Shown here: positions 1 to 18,858 of the stretch, in pieces
Position numbering within the stretch: position 1 is the first letter of the stretch
Layout of the letters: each line of letters opens with the position of its first letter
DNA from: Sphaeroforma sirkka
Lineage: Eukaryota > Opisthokonta > Ichthyosporea > Ichthyophonida
Direction of reading: 5' to 3'
DNA length: 64,000 nucleotides
Assembly (NCBI GenBank): GCA_001586965.3
Contig: LUCW03002279.1
Span: 1 to 64,000, forward strand
The notes under the pieces: generated by a model
Told to the model about the DNA's origin: nothing
Database searches by the model: none
Seen by the model: only the letters and a program-made list of their open reading frames with translations
Translations under genes and position numbers: made by a program

Positions 1-438
1 TTCATATTTGTATACACATGTACTCGTCAATATATATACATAAAAAGATAAATGGAACATGGTTTTCTTTTATATGTATGTACGTCCTTGCTATTTTCTG
101 CGCGTTTGCAGAACCGCATTTACGTTTAATACATTAAATTATGCATATTTTTTATATCTGATCGAGAAAGTATGTTTTTAAATGCAAAAACGTACACTCA
201 CTTTCGAAGCTCGCTTATGGTTGAGATTCCCATGTTCCCCATTTCTGTACTACTGCACCCTCATATTAAGTAGTACTGTATCACACAATTACTCAGTCAT
301 GTACTATCGAACACACACGTATACCTATGAATATACGATTCTAATCTACAGCCGTTTTTATCATTTCACCCACATCACGATTCAGATATTACCTACATAT
401 ATCTAATTCACTTACACATGCACATTTTGATTCCTCAG
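1..438. other. Left-edge stretch, probably TRAPPC5 intron
   Basis: AT-rich DNA ending in a CAG acceptor at 436-438 that opens the first TRAPPC5 exon seen here. I searched the plus strand for the missing N-terminal exon, expected to encode roughly 20-25 residues, and did not find it. It either lies left of the window or is too short to recognise. Nothing else was seen. Confidence 0.5.
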
Positions 439-3400
439 GTGAGTTTAAGCACGTTTGCCTTCTTGTTCTCAGAGATCATACAGTATTGCCAAGGTCGCGT
501 GGAGAGTATACCTGAGCTAGAGCAAAAGTAAGCCGCTCAACACAAAATTTGAACTTTCTTTCGATTTGAGAACATATGATTTCCTTCATCAAAATAGTAG
601 TATATATGCAGACCAAATTTCAATTATCTTTCGATTTGGGAACATATGATTTCCGTAATCAAAGTAGTATCATATATGCAGACCATTGCCTAACAAAGTC
701 AGTCCAGTTTGGCACGTCTACCCGTAAGTACACATGACCTCGTGAGTTATATTTACCAACATATATGTAGTGCTGCCCGTCACTACTGCGTCATTTAATG
801 TCCCATTTGACACCAATTGTATCCAGGTTGTCAGAATTTGGCAAGAGGGTTGGCATCCGCATCTTTGAGCTCATCTATGTGAGAGAACGCTACCAGAAGG
901 TGAGTATCAACTGTCATCTATCCCCCGCGACTATGATCGACAGCGGCGGTCTTGCATGTGTTCCAAATTGGATCGTAAAGCCCTGTTGCGGAATCGGATC
1001 GAACTTTCTTTCTGTGTGAACATGTCGCCATCTTGACGTTCTCGTGGTGTTGCGTTTGGTGTAGTTTGGTAAGTCTGGGTATACTGCCCGTCGCATGTTT
1101 AAGGCAGGACCAACTCGTGCAGCCTGCACAAATGTATGTATGCGTAAAATTTCGTTGGAATTGATCGCATTTCATAGACGAAAGCTGATCAAGTGGTCAG
1201 AAGCATGCTTGTATGCATATGGGCCAATGCTATATTAAATTCTGTCTAACTATTCAAGGCACAATCTAGATGTTATATTGCAATCTCTCAATGTGTTTGA
1301 GCAAACTTCCGCATACGTGTTAGTTGTACTGCTACACACATATATAGACTAATACACCTCGCAATTTGGAATCACACCACCAACTCCAACCTAGAGAGAG
1401 ACGGAGCTCCTGCGTATTCTTTACTTTCTCCAAACGACGGTGTGGAAGTATTTGTTTGGGAAGAATGCGGATTTGCTGGAGAGAGAACAAAGTGACGAAC
1501 AAACCTGTATGTAACAAGCTAATCTATGGACGTGTGGTATTGAACTCTGTGCTGAATATCGTGCTGGTGTGCATTGTTAGTGAATGCGAAGTTGGCGAAA
1601 CACTTTTTTTTATTTGGTACGGCGTGTTGACAGTAGTGTTTGATTACGCATTTGTGTACCACTATACCCCAAGTTATTACCGAGAGTTTGTGACTTTCTC
1701 CGTGCAATATCTGATAGTGGTGATCGTCCGAGAAACGTGTGAAATTCTCTCAATGTTATAAACACGTAGAGATTGCTACCTGGGCCTTTTGAACCCCAGC
1801 CACGGGCTGTGTTGACAGTAGTGTTTGAAAACGATTCTGCGCTCGCAGTTGGTACATGTTCAAAGGCTTTGCGCCGACTCGAGCTATCTGGCTTGTGCTG
1901 CTATTGTATGTAGCTAATTCTCTACGTATCTCACCCGTTGCATACAGATATGATCACGGATAACAGTAGCATGGTCAACACTTACATACATCTTTGACTT
2001 GCGCAGCTATTGTATGTAGCTAATTATCTGTATATCTCACCCGTTGCATATAAATATGATCACGGATAACAGTAGCATGGTCAACACTTACATACATCTT
2101 TGACTTGCGCAGCTATTGTATGTAGCTAATTCTCTATATATCTTACCCGTTGCATGCAGATATGATCACGGATAAGAGTATCATGGTCAACACTTACATA
2201 TCCGTGCCGAAAGAAATGAGCGGTCTCAACTGCGCTGCCTTTGTCGCAGGAATCACGGAAGCGATCTTGGACGGAGCAGGCTTTGTAAGTAATTGCATAC
2301 GAATTTTCAGATATACATATGCACATGGAAGTGGCGTGAGATATGAGTATATGTGTTTCTCTTTTGAATACGGTCACAGGATTTTTAGTACGATCTAACC
2401 TTCTGTAAGGTGTTAAAGAGTTGAATGACGCTCGAGGGTGAGATGTCTCTTACAGTGATGCTTGCAGGTGGCTACTGGCCATACATTCGTTGTGTTTCAA
2501 TGCCATTGATCTTGCATTACAGTGTATCTTCGTCTCATTGATGGTATCTAACACAGTTACCTGGTGTACACGGCAACCGTTATTCGTTGTTGGCGCACAA
2601 CGTATCCAGGATGTATACACTCATGATCTAGTCGTGTCAACCTATTGTATATAACCCTTCCATTCACAGCTCTAACCTCGCCCTCTGGAATCTTGTCTTC
2701 CATGTACATAACCCATCTCTTTCTTGTTGGACTTTTTTGTTTTCGATCAACCTTAGATAGTCTTCCATGTACATAACCCATCTCTTTCTTATTGTGACTT
2801 TTGTTTTGATCAACCTTAGATATTCTTCCATGTACATAGCCCATCTCTTTCTTGTTGGACTTTGTTTTTTTGATCAACCTTAGATAGTCTTCCATGTCCA
2901 TAGCCCATCTCTTTCTTGATTGGACTTTTGTTTTTGATCAATCTCAGATAGTCTTCCATGTACATCGCAAATCTCTTTCTTATTTTGGCTTTTTATTTTC
3001 GATCAACCTTAAATAGTCATCCATGTACATAGCCCATCTCTTTCTTGTTGGACTTTTGTTTTCGATCAACCTTAGATAGTCTTCCATGTACATAGCCCAT
3101 CTCTTTCTTGTTGGACTTTTGTTTTTTGATCAACCTTAAATAGTCTTCCATGTACAGCCCATCTCTTTCTTGTTGGACTTTTGTTTTCGATCAACCTTAG
3201 ATATTCTTCCATGTACATAGCCCATCTCTTTCTTGTTGGACTTTTGTTTTTTGATCAACCTTAGATAGTCTTCCATGTACATAGCCCATCTCTTTCTTGT
3301 TGGACTTTTTTTTTGATCAACCTTAGATAGTCTTCCATGTACATAGCCCATCTCTTTCTTGTTGGACTTTTGTTTCTGATCCACCTTAGATAGTCTTCCA

Positions 3401-6400
3401 TGTACATAGCCTTTCTTGTTGGACTTTTGTTTCTGATCCACCTTAGATAGTCTTCCATGTACATAGCCCATCTCTTTCTTGTTGTGACTTTTGTTTTTTG
3501 ATCAACCTTAGATAGTCTTCCATGTACATAGCCCATCTCTTTCTTATTGTGGCTTTTTATTTTCGATCAACCTTAGATAGTCTTCCATGTACATAACCCA
3601 TCTCTTTCTTATTGTGACTTTTGTTTTTGATCAACCTTAGATATTCTTCCATGTACATAGCCCATCTCTTCTTGTTGGACTTTTTTGTTTTTTGATCAAC
3701 CTTAGATAGTCTTCCATGTCCATAGCCCGTCTCTTTCTTGATTGGACTTTTGTTTTTGATCAACCTCAGATAGTCTTCCATGTACATCGCAAATCTCTTT
3801 CTTATTTTGGCTTTTTATTTTCGATCAACCTTAAATAGTCTTCCATGTACATAGCCCATCTCTTTCTTGTTGGACTTTTGTTTTCGATCAACCTTAGATA
3901 GTCTTCCATGTACATAGCCCATCTCTTTCTTGTTGGACTTTTGTTTTTGATCAACCTTAAATAGTCTTCCATGTACAGCCCATCTCTTTCTTGTTGGACT
4001 TTTGTTTTCGATCAACCTTAGATATTCTTCCATGTACATAGCCCATCTCTTTCGTATTGTGGCTTTTTATTTTCGATCAACCTTAAATAGTCTTCCATGT
4101 ACATAGCCCATCTCTTTCTTGTTGGACTTTTGTTTTCGATCAACCTTAGATAGTCTTCCATGTACATAACCCATCTCTTTCTTATTGTGACTTTTGTTTT
4201 TTTGATCAACCTTAGATATTCTTCCATGTACATAGCCCATCTCTTTCGTATTGTGGCTTTTTATTTTCGATCAACCTTAAATAGTCTTCCATGTACATAG
4301 CCCATCTCTTTCTTGTTGGACTTTTTGTTTTTGATCAACCTTAGATAGTCTTCCATGTACATAGCCCATCTCTTTCTTGTTGGACTTTTGTTTCTGATCC
4401 ACCTTAGATTGTCTTCCATGTACATAGCCCATCTCTTTCTTGTTGTGACTTTTGTTTTTGATCAACCTTAGATATTCTTCCATGTACATAGCCCATCTCT
4501 TTCTTGTTGGACTTTTGTTTCTGATCAACCTTAGATAGTCTTCCATGTACATAGCCCATCTCTTTCTTGTTGTGACTTTTGTTTTTGATCAACTTTAGAT
4601 ATTCTTCCATGTACATAGCCCATCTCTTTCTTGTTGGACTTTTGTTTCTGATCAACCTTAGATAGTCTTCCATGTACATAGCCCATCTCTTTCTTGTTGT
4701 GACTTTTGTTTTTGATCAACCTTAGATATTCTTCCATGTACATAGCCTATCTCTTTCTTGTTGGACTTTTGTTTTGATCAACCTTAGATAGTCTTCCATG
4801 TACATAGCCCATCTCTTTCTTGTTGGACTTTTGTTTTTGATCAACCTCAGATGGTCTTCCATGTACATCGCAAATCTCTTTCGTATTGTGGCTTTTTATT
4901 TTCGATCAACCTTAAATAGTCTTCCATGTACATAGCCCATCTCTTTCTTGTTGGACTTTTGTATTCGATCAACCTTAGATAAGTCTTCCATGTACATAAC
5001 CCATCTCTTTCTTATTGTGACTTTTGTTTTTGATCAACCTTAGATATTCTTCCATGTACATAGCCCATCTCTTTCTTGTTGGACTTTTGTTTTGATCAAC
5101 CTTAGATAGTCTTCCATGTCCATAGCCCATCTCTTTCTTGATTGGACTTTTGTTTTTGATCAACCTCAGATAGTCTTCCATGTACATCGCAAATCTCTTT
5201 CTTATTTTTTGCTTTTTTATTTTCGATCAACCTTAAATAGTCTTCCATGTACATAGCCCATCTCTTTCTTGTTGGACTTTTTTGTTTTCGATCAACCTTA
5301 GATATTCTTCCATGTACATAGCCCATCTCTTTCTTGTTGGACTTTTGTTTCTGATCCACCTTAGATAGTCTTCCATGTACATAGCCCATCTCTTTCTTGT
5401 TGGACTTTTGTTTCTGATCCACCTTAGATAGTCTTCCATGTACATAACCCATCTCTTTCTTATTGTGACTTTTGTTTTGATCAACCTTAGATATTCTTCC
5501 ATGTACATAGCCCATCTCTTTCGTATTGTGGCTTTTTATTTTCGATCAACCTTAAATAGTCTTCCATGTACATAGCCCATCTCTTTCTTGTTGGACTTTT
5601 TTTGTTTTCGATCAACCTTAAATAGTCTTCCATGTACATAACCCATCTCTTTCTTATTGTGACTTTTGTTTTTGATCAACCTTAGATATTCTTCCATGTA
5701 CATAGCCCATCTCTTTCTTGTTGGACTTTTGTTTTTGATCAACCTTAGATAGTCTTCCATGTCCATAGCCCATCTCTTTCTTGTTGGACTTTTGTTTTCG
5801 ATCAACCTTAGATAGTTTTCTATGTACATAGCCCATCTCTTATTGTGACTTTTGTTTTTGATCAACCTTAGATATTCTTCCATGTACATAACCCATCTCT
5901 TTCTTATAGTGGCTTTTGTTTTTGATCAACCTTAGATAGTCTTCCATGTACATAGCCCATCTCTTTCTTGTTGGACTTTTGTTTTTGATCAACCTTAGAT
6001 AGTCTTCCATGTACATAACCCATCTCTTTCTTATTGTGGCTTTTTGTTTTCGATCAATCTTGCAGAGCGCACGCGTTACGGCACATAGCGTGGCGGAGAA
6101 GGGTACTACACTGCTGATGAAGTTTGAACCAGAGGTAAGCCGAATAGAACTAACCAATTCCTGGTCTATACTGTAGTAGACTTATATGTATTTATGTATA
6201 TATGTATATGTAAATATGTATATATGTATATGTAAATATGTATATATGTATATGTATAAGACTTTAGCAAGAAGTCCCTAACGCATCTCAAGTAGGTGTG
6301 TGATACATTGGTCAATCGAGGTCCTGCGTCGTATCTAGTCATCTCAAAAATAACTATTTTGAATCGCCTGTTGCCCTATGAGTACAACGAGAAGTAGATT

Positions 6401-6822
6401 GTAGTCAATATCATACTGCTGGGGGGTTATGAGCCGTACAAATGCAGTCACAAGCAAGTCTCGCAGACCACAGGCACAGATTCTGTATCACGGAATAGAT
6501 AGAGAGCGTGTTTGTACCACAAACGATTAGACCCTCTTGTGGTTCAGGTGCACTCTGGTACACCGCACACGGACAGTCATAGTTCTTGCCGACCTCGCTA
6601 GCCTATACGCCATAAGGTTTCTGGCGGTAGTTTTTTTATTCGAGTCTCAGAGACGCGCACACCTGTAGAAACGTTAGCCACGCGCCCATCTTATCTCCAA
6701 AAGAAATAGCTCAGACGAAGCTAACACTACCAGAAGTCCTGAAATCCGCGACAGACTACTGACGACGCATTCGCCCTCCCCTTTTTTTTCTCTCGTAGGT
6801 TATTCAACGGGAGCAGAAATAG
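439..6822 (+). CDS. TRAPPC5: TRAPP complex subunit 5 (Trs31 homologue), 5' end missing
   Basis: A small Bet3-fold subunit of the TRAPP complexes, which act at the Golgi as vesicle tethers and Rab exchange factors. Six exons are visible: 439-527, 827-899, 1395-1506, 2160-2284, 6066-6134 and 6799-6822 (TAG stop). All borders are GT-AG, the reading phase carries through, and together they give 163 residues against about 188 in animals, so the start is missing. Family landmarks in order are [69 protein letters not shown] and [13 protein letters not shown], then a seven-residue last exon, VIQREQK. Reading on past 6134 gives an alternative tail ending at 6176, but the spliced tail fits the family better. 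The 3.8-kb intron 2285-6065 is almost wholly a minisatellite. UBA3 lies downstream in convergent orientation. Confidence 0.95.
541..690. repeat. Two-copy tandem duplication in a TRAPPC5 intron
   Basis: A block of about 73 bases occurs twice with scattered differences. Shared words are TTTCGATTTG, GAACATATGATTTCC and TATATATGCAGACC. It lies wholly in the intron 528-826 and has no coding role that I can see. Confidence 0.75.
1900..2217 (+). repeat. 106-bp triplication that copies the start of a TRAPPC5 exon
   Basis: Three head-to-tail copies start near 1900, 2006 and 2112, each about 106 bases. The last copy runs into the genuine exon at 2160. The first two therefore carry an intron end plus roughly 45 bases of exon sequence (ATATGATCACGGATAACAG onward) inside the intron. 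Copy 1 keeps an ACAG acceptor-like end; in copy 2 the AG is gone (ATAAATATG). The phase and length of exon 2160-2284 make it the functional copy. Confidence 0.85.
2692..6058. repeat. Intronic minisatellite, about 63-bp unit, roughly 53 copies
   Basis: Head-to-tail copies of a 62-64 base unit containing CTTCCATGTACATAGCCCAT, CTCTTTCTTGTTGGACTTTT and GATCAACCTTAGATAG. Variants (CATCGCAAATC, TTATTGTGACTTTT, TTAAATAGTC) recur in ordered blocks, for example near 2965, 3785, 4870 and 5195, so blocks of several units have been copied together. It fills the intron between TRAPPC5 exons 2160-2284 and 6066-6134, and its last partial unit stops a few bases before the acceptor CAG at 6063-6065. The minus strand reads open for long stretches, but this follows from the repeat and is not taken as coding. 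Confidence 0.97.
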
Positions 6823-7764
6823 ACTTGGATAAGTAATTGATAAGGGAGACGGAGACGGATGCGCTCGCATCAGTCAGCCAAAACTGCAAAGCTCGAATGA
6901 AGGTCACGCGGGTTTTGCGTTTATGCACATGGACCGCTATGTGCAACATCGTTCTGAGTGCACCTCAATCGACATACATATGCTCATGTATGCGTGTGCG
7001 TGTACACCTACGTACATGCTTTAACGCAAACATCCCGAAGTGGGCTTGAGATTGCTGATGTCTTAGTGAGGTGTGTGCTGCTGCACTCGGTGTAGTTCGA
7101 ATACCGATCTGAGACACCAGATTTAATATACCTGTAAGGAGTTGCAGGGAGAGTATTGACAAGGGACTACTCTTTATTGATATAGGATCATAGGAATACT
7201 TCCATACTCACTAATTCATAGACCATAGTCGAATGTACATACGAGCTGTTGCTGTTGCCATGGTGACACGCGATGTTGCACCCGGTACACTCCTTGCAAG
7301 TGCGCCTGAAACCGAGTATAGCTATGTAAACACCTCTTAAACCTGCACTTTCTCGAACTGTTTTAGCAGTATGGGCTGCATAGTGTCTGCAATCCATTCA
7401 CCCCCGACTGAGCGACTGTCATCGTCCACAAGCAACGTATGTTGTATTGTGAGCATCCGATGTATTGGTAAGAACAGGTACGCGAGTATACTGTAAAGGT
7501 ATATCTGTGAACTTCGTTTTTTGAAAATCGGGGGAGAGATTCGATTAGGTTCATATGACAGTAAAATAAAGGCCACGAACAATATCGACTGCGAACCAGA
7601 TAACACATTGTTGAATAGCACACCACGCACGGATCAATTCTCGTGAGCAGAGAATTCCTGGCGGTCTCAAAGCCCTCAGTGGCCGAAACCTCATTGACGG
7701 CCACGCTCTTGGGAGTAATTGTAAGGATTCGTGTTGCGTTTGACCCCACCGACGCTGGCAGTTT

Positions 7765-7853
7765 GTACGAATCAAATCCATATATTGCAAATTGACGAAT
7801 CAAAGCCGTTCATTGCAAATTGACGAATCAAGCCCATACACTGCAAATTGACC
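7765..7853. repeat. Short tandem array, about 29-bp unit
   Basis: About three and a half copies of a unit built around CATTGCAAATTGACGAATCA, with small differences between copies. It is intergenic. Confidence 0.8.
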
Positions 7854-9059
7854 CATGGAAGCTGTTGTGCACCATCTGTAGCTCAGCTGTGTTCACAGCC
7901 CCGAAGTATTTGCGAGCACGAGTCATACAAGTAGCAGTGCCTCTGGGAGGTAGAGCGAATCTCGGTAGTGCAAGGATGGAGTCTGCGCCATACAACTGGT
8001 TTTTTAACCCCGTCTATTCTCGCATTAGAACGTAATACGCACCAGGACCTGGCTTTTACTTGTCCTTGAATGGATGTCATGTATTCTCGTGTTTTAAGTC
8101 GCAGCTGTCTCTCACAGCATACCGCGAGAAGTATACAGAAGAAGTATGTAGATAGTCAACGAGATTTTCGTATATAGATTCCATCGAATGAGCCACACGC
8201 ACACTTCCGAACTCCAAACTACGGGCATGACTTGTGAAATATCTGAAGTAAAGAGTTTAATCGAGATTTTTTATCGACTTCTCAACATGAAGAAACAGGT
8301 GAATTGGAACGAAGGACAATTTGAATCAAACTTCAAATAGACTGTTCGATTTCGGGTGTAGTTGAGTCCTGAAATTTATGGATAGACCATAGCATTTCCG
8401 GACCGCACGGTTGGGTGTACAGTCACGTGAGGGCAGTAGCAGTGAAGTGTTGATTTCTAGATGATTCTTGGTGCTTGTACTCGTATTGAGAAATTATTAG
8501 TAGTTGTATTCATCTCGAGTAGATTCTGATTCTGGGTCGACAGGGCTACGTATAATCAGTACACACACCATTTGCAGTAGCTTCTGGTCTACCTAGTCGC
8601 TACCATCACAAGCACAGTTGGAGTGCATACTGTGCATGTCGATGTTATTCCATGTGTGTGTCAACCAGAGGAATTGATTGTATTACATAATTATCCGGTA
8701 GGTAGTTTCCTTTCGGCGTGTCATAGTTAGCATATTCCCGTATCCTTGGTCCTTGAATGACATCTTGACATCTGAATCATGAAAGGTGAGCCAACTCCAA
8801 AGACAGTATTAAGACTATCATTTTGCGTGGCATGGAATTCTGATCATTCGCAGTGATACGATACCTAAAGAGTGGGCGATACCTAAAGAGTGGGCCTCTC
8901 TCACTGTTTATGTAGTGCTTGTCGGCTCAAATAAGTTAATACATCGGCGTACCGAGATACAGAACTCCACTGTGTATCCAGGACTACTTGCCGTTGCCCG
9001 GAGGACAACTCCATAGCCACATAAGGCAAGCTGTGATGCGCCAGAGTTGGCCCGTGCAA

Positions 9060-9278
9060 TCCGTGTGAATTCCTAGTATAGAAGTATACAATCTGGGTTC
9101 CATTAGCTGAGTTCCGTGTGAATTCGTAGTATAGAAAAAGTATATAATCTGGGTTCTACTAGCTAATTTCCGTGTGAATTCGTAGTATAGAAGTATACAA
9201 TCTGGATTCCACTAGCTGAGTTCCGTGTGAATTCGTAGTATAGAAGAAGTATACACTCTGGGTTCCATTAGCTGAGTG
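9060..9278. repeat. Tandem array, about 55-bp unit, four copies
   Basis: Four copies of a unit beginning CCGTGTGAATTC and continuing GTATAGAAGTATACAATCTG, ending TTAGCTGAGTT. Copies differ by a GAA insertion and point changes. It lies downstream of the UBA3 stop. Confidence 0.85.
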
Positions 9279-9893
9279 CGCTGGTGAGAAACTCCATAAT
9301 GCAACTATGATTGAAAGGTGAGAAGTCGTAGGGGTACAAATAGAAAGCGCAATATGGAACGTATATACGCTTTGTTTTTAATTGTCGAATTTCTTTATTA
9401 ATTGGCACAGTTGTTGTATACGATAAGTCTCGGCCGTCCCTACAGCTTGTGTAGTAATCCTGCAAGTTTGCGAATGTCGATGAATGGCCACACATATAGT
9501 AATGTTATTTCACCGACATTGTCTGAACACACGCCTACCAGAATATTTGCTCAGATGAACCAAATTGTTTGGTACAGGAGCGGTTCCAATCCGCGGGGAG
9601 TTCAAAGATGTCAGCGTAGCATCGCATTGTACTGCCGACTGAGCGAAAACAACTTCGCTTCTTCAACTGTGAGCACCTCAGCCAAGTGGACTCGCACTTC
9701 GTCAGGCGTTTTACGTTGCTACTATTGAGCACTCGTCATCACATGCGCTCGAGTGTATCCGCTCGCACATACGTAGCTGTATGACCCCACTTGCACCTGC
9801 ATCGATTGATGCGTCGCATAAACTGCGATAGACACACGAACTTGAATGAGACAACGCTAGCAATACACCAGCCTTTCTTATTGAATCGTGACT

Positions 9894-16759
<6,866 letters not shown>

Positions 16760-16899
16760 ATTGATACTGTTTCTGGAAGTCGAACGAAATTTAATGCTTA
16801 CCTCCTACACTACGCTCAACGAAAACAACGAGAAATTATACATGTGTACCGAGTACATATACATGCATCATGCATAAACATATATTTATTTATGTATGT

Positions 16900-16900
16900 G

Positions 16901-16982
<82 letters not shown>

Positions 16983-17038
16983 ATTTATATGGATATTTAT
17001 ATACATATATATATACATATACATATACATATATATAT

Positions 17039-17085
<47 letters not shown>

Positions 17086-17259
17086 TGCATGTGTGTGTGT
17101 GTGTGTGTATGTGGGTGGGTGGGCGTATGTATGCTTTTGGTTTGCCCTATTTATATATATATATATATATATTGTGTGTGTGTGCGCGTGTGTGCGTATA
17201 TATATATATATAGTGTGTGTATATATATATATATATAGTGTGTGTGCGTGTACGTGTAC

Positions 17260-17325
<66 letters not shown>
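16900..17325. repeat. (TA)n and (TG)n microsatellite
   Basis: TA runs alternating with GTGTGTGTGT and GTGCGCGTGTGTGCG patches. It lies in the region upstream of the UBA3 start codon. Confidence 0.95.
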
Positions 17326-18207
17326 CAGAATATATCGATCAGAATATAGTGACTATAATTCAGATCCGATCGGCGACAACTAAATGGCATTGCATAGTTG
17401 GTATACAGGCAAGACCAAAAGTGCGAGTCAAAGTCCTGTGACGTAATTTTGTATTAAGGTTTTCTCCACACCGGTCTTGAATGTAATATTACATGCAATA
17501 CTTCACACTCCATTGATGTACGACACTCGTCGTTCAGTGGGCTGAGAAATACGGCTGGGAAAGTCAGCTATTAATCTACGGAATACGTGCAGCAATAGGC
17601 ACAATGAACGGACTATCTGTATGTAGCTTGATCAGTCTTGTAGCAGAGAAAATACATCCTTGGGCGAGGGTGCACACATAGGGCTATGGTTTAGGATACC
17701 AACAAATAGTGAGACACCGCTTTTAGTACGAGCATTTACTCGTTTTATATCCCTAATACTACATCTACCCTACAAGAAAAACTAGTGATATTAATTTTAA
17801 AAGATCCTTTCCCCTATACATAGATACAAAGTGGGACAAACCTATTTTCTATTGAAAATTAGAAGGTAGCTTAGTTGTTATTGCGTGCCGCACAAGCTGC
17901 AAATATCAGCGTAAACACATCACACACCTCTTCTGTTCCATGATACACAAGCGATTCTTGATATAGTGTTACGATTATACTCGATGGCTCTGTTGTGTTG
18001 TAAAGCTATCCCATATAGACCACCATAAATAGTGTTATAGCGGCATATTGTTGAAGAGATTCGTTTTATCATCATTTACGTATAATTTATAGGGCTATGT
18101 TTACACATTTATTTATTTATTTACAGAAGTCTGGAACACTTATCCGATTATTGATGACGAAGAAAGGATTGAAAAGCCCGCCAGAACTTGTGTATTTAAT
18201 ATGTATG

Positions 18208-18290
18208 CTAAGCTCATTACGTTATGTGTATGCAATAAAAATTGAACTTTAACGCTTGTATCGGCATGTAATAAAGGTTTTAACGGTTAA
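18208..18290 (+). repeat. Partial copy of an unnamed dispersed repeat
   Basis: Begins CTAAGCTCATTACGTTATG and ends AAGGTTTTAACGG. The same two ends, in the same order, bound longer copies at 31549-31800 and 32401-32670; here the middle is shortened. No coding sequence is seen. Confidence 0.65.
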
Positions 18291-18858
18291 CGCATTGAGC
18301 TTAGTTGATGTATGTAGTTGAATATTTTTTCCAGCCAAACAACAACTCTTCAAGCCAACAACTGATCACAAGAGGTTATAATGAGAATTTGAAAATTAAC
18401 TTGTACGTACGCGGTCAGCCTCTAAAGCCAACCCCGTAAATAGCCTCGTAAAACATGAAGTAGTAGGACATATGTATTGTCAACTCAGAAGGCTATGGCA
18501 TAGGTATGGTGATTTGAATGTAGATACGTATCTGAAGATGAGTGATGACACGGTCTGGTCACCAGCAGTGTATATAACATATTTTATCGTGACCATTTTA
18601 AGGGTATAGGCCAGGTATCCATATAAAATAATACCTCTACAATTGAGTGTCGCGATGTACTACTCGCAAGGGTGGCGATGCAATCCACCCACTATCACGT
18701 GACACATACGGTGACATCCATACAAAACTATGTATTGCTACTTCACCTCACGGTATCTTCTCTGTGTTTCATAGACAATTCTAGATGTCTATTTGAATTG
18801 TACCACACATATCAGAAGGGTCGATTGCTTGAATAAAGACGTACTGATTTTATTTGTG

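Larger units (their letters stand above)
6823..9893. other. Spacer between convergent TRAPPC5 and UBA3
   Basis: No gene could be assigned. It contains two small tandem arrays (listed separately). Two minus-strand stretches look mildly protein-like: about 7590-7770, and about 9625-9725, which reads TPDEVRVHLAEVLTVEEAKL followed by a stop at 9625-9627. Neither matched a family I know, and neither has convincing partner exons. Both neighbours end here, so it should contain their 3' ends. Confidence 0.5.
16760..18858. other. Spacer between UBA3 and WDR55, both on the minus strand
   Basis: Holds a (TA)n/(TG)n tract at 16900-17325 and, at about 18208-18290, a partial copy of the repeat family also found at 31549 and 32401. 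The UBA3 promoter should lie just above 16759, but no motif can be named with confidence. No gene was recognised. Confidence 0.6.

Noticed and set aside
1366-1761. Plus-strand 131-codon frame as a gene
   Set aside because: It lies across a genuine TRAPPC5 exon (1395-1506) in another frame and runs into the intron.
2692-6058. CRISPR-like array
   Set aside because: Head-to-tail units without unique spacers, in a eukaryotic intron.
2557-6157. Many overlapping minus-strand frames with repeated [14 protein letters not shown]-like peptides
   Set aside because: They are translations of the intronic minisatellite, antisense to TRAPPC5; frames shift whenever unit length varies and no start or splice context supports a gene.
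6066-6176. TRAPPC5 ending at the in-frame TAG at 6174-6176
   Set aside because: A consensus donor (GTAAGC) at 6135 and an exon at 6799-6822 encoding VIQREQK give a tail that matches the family better.
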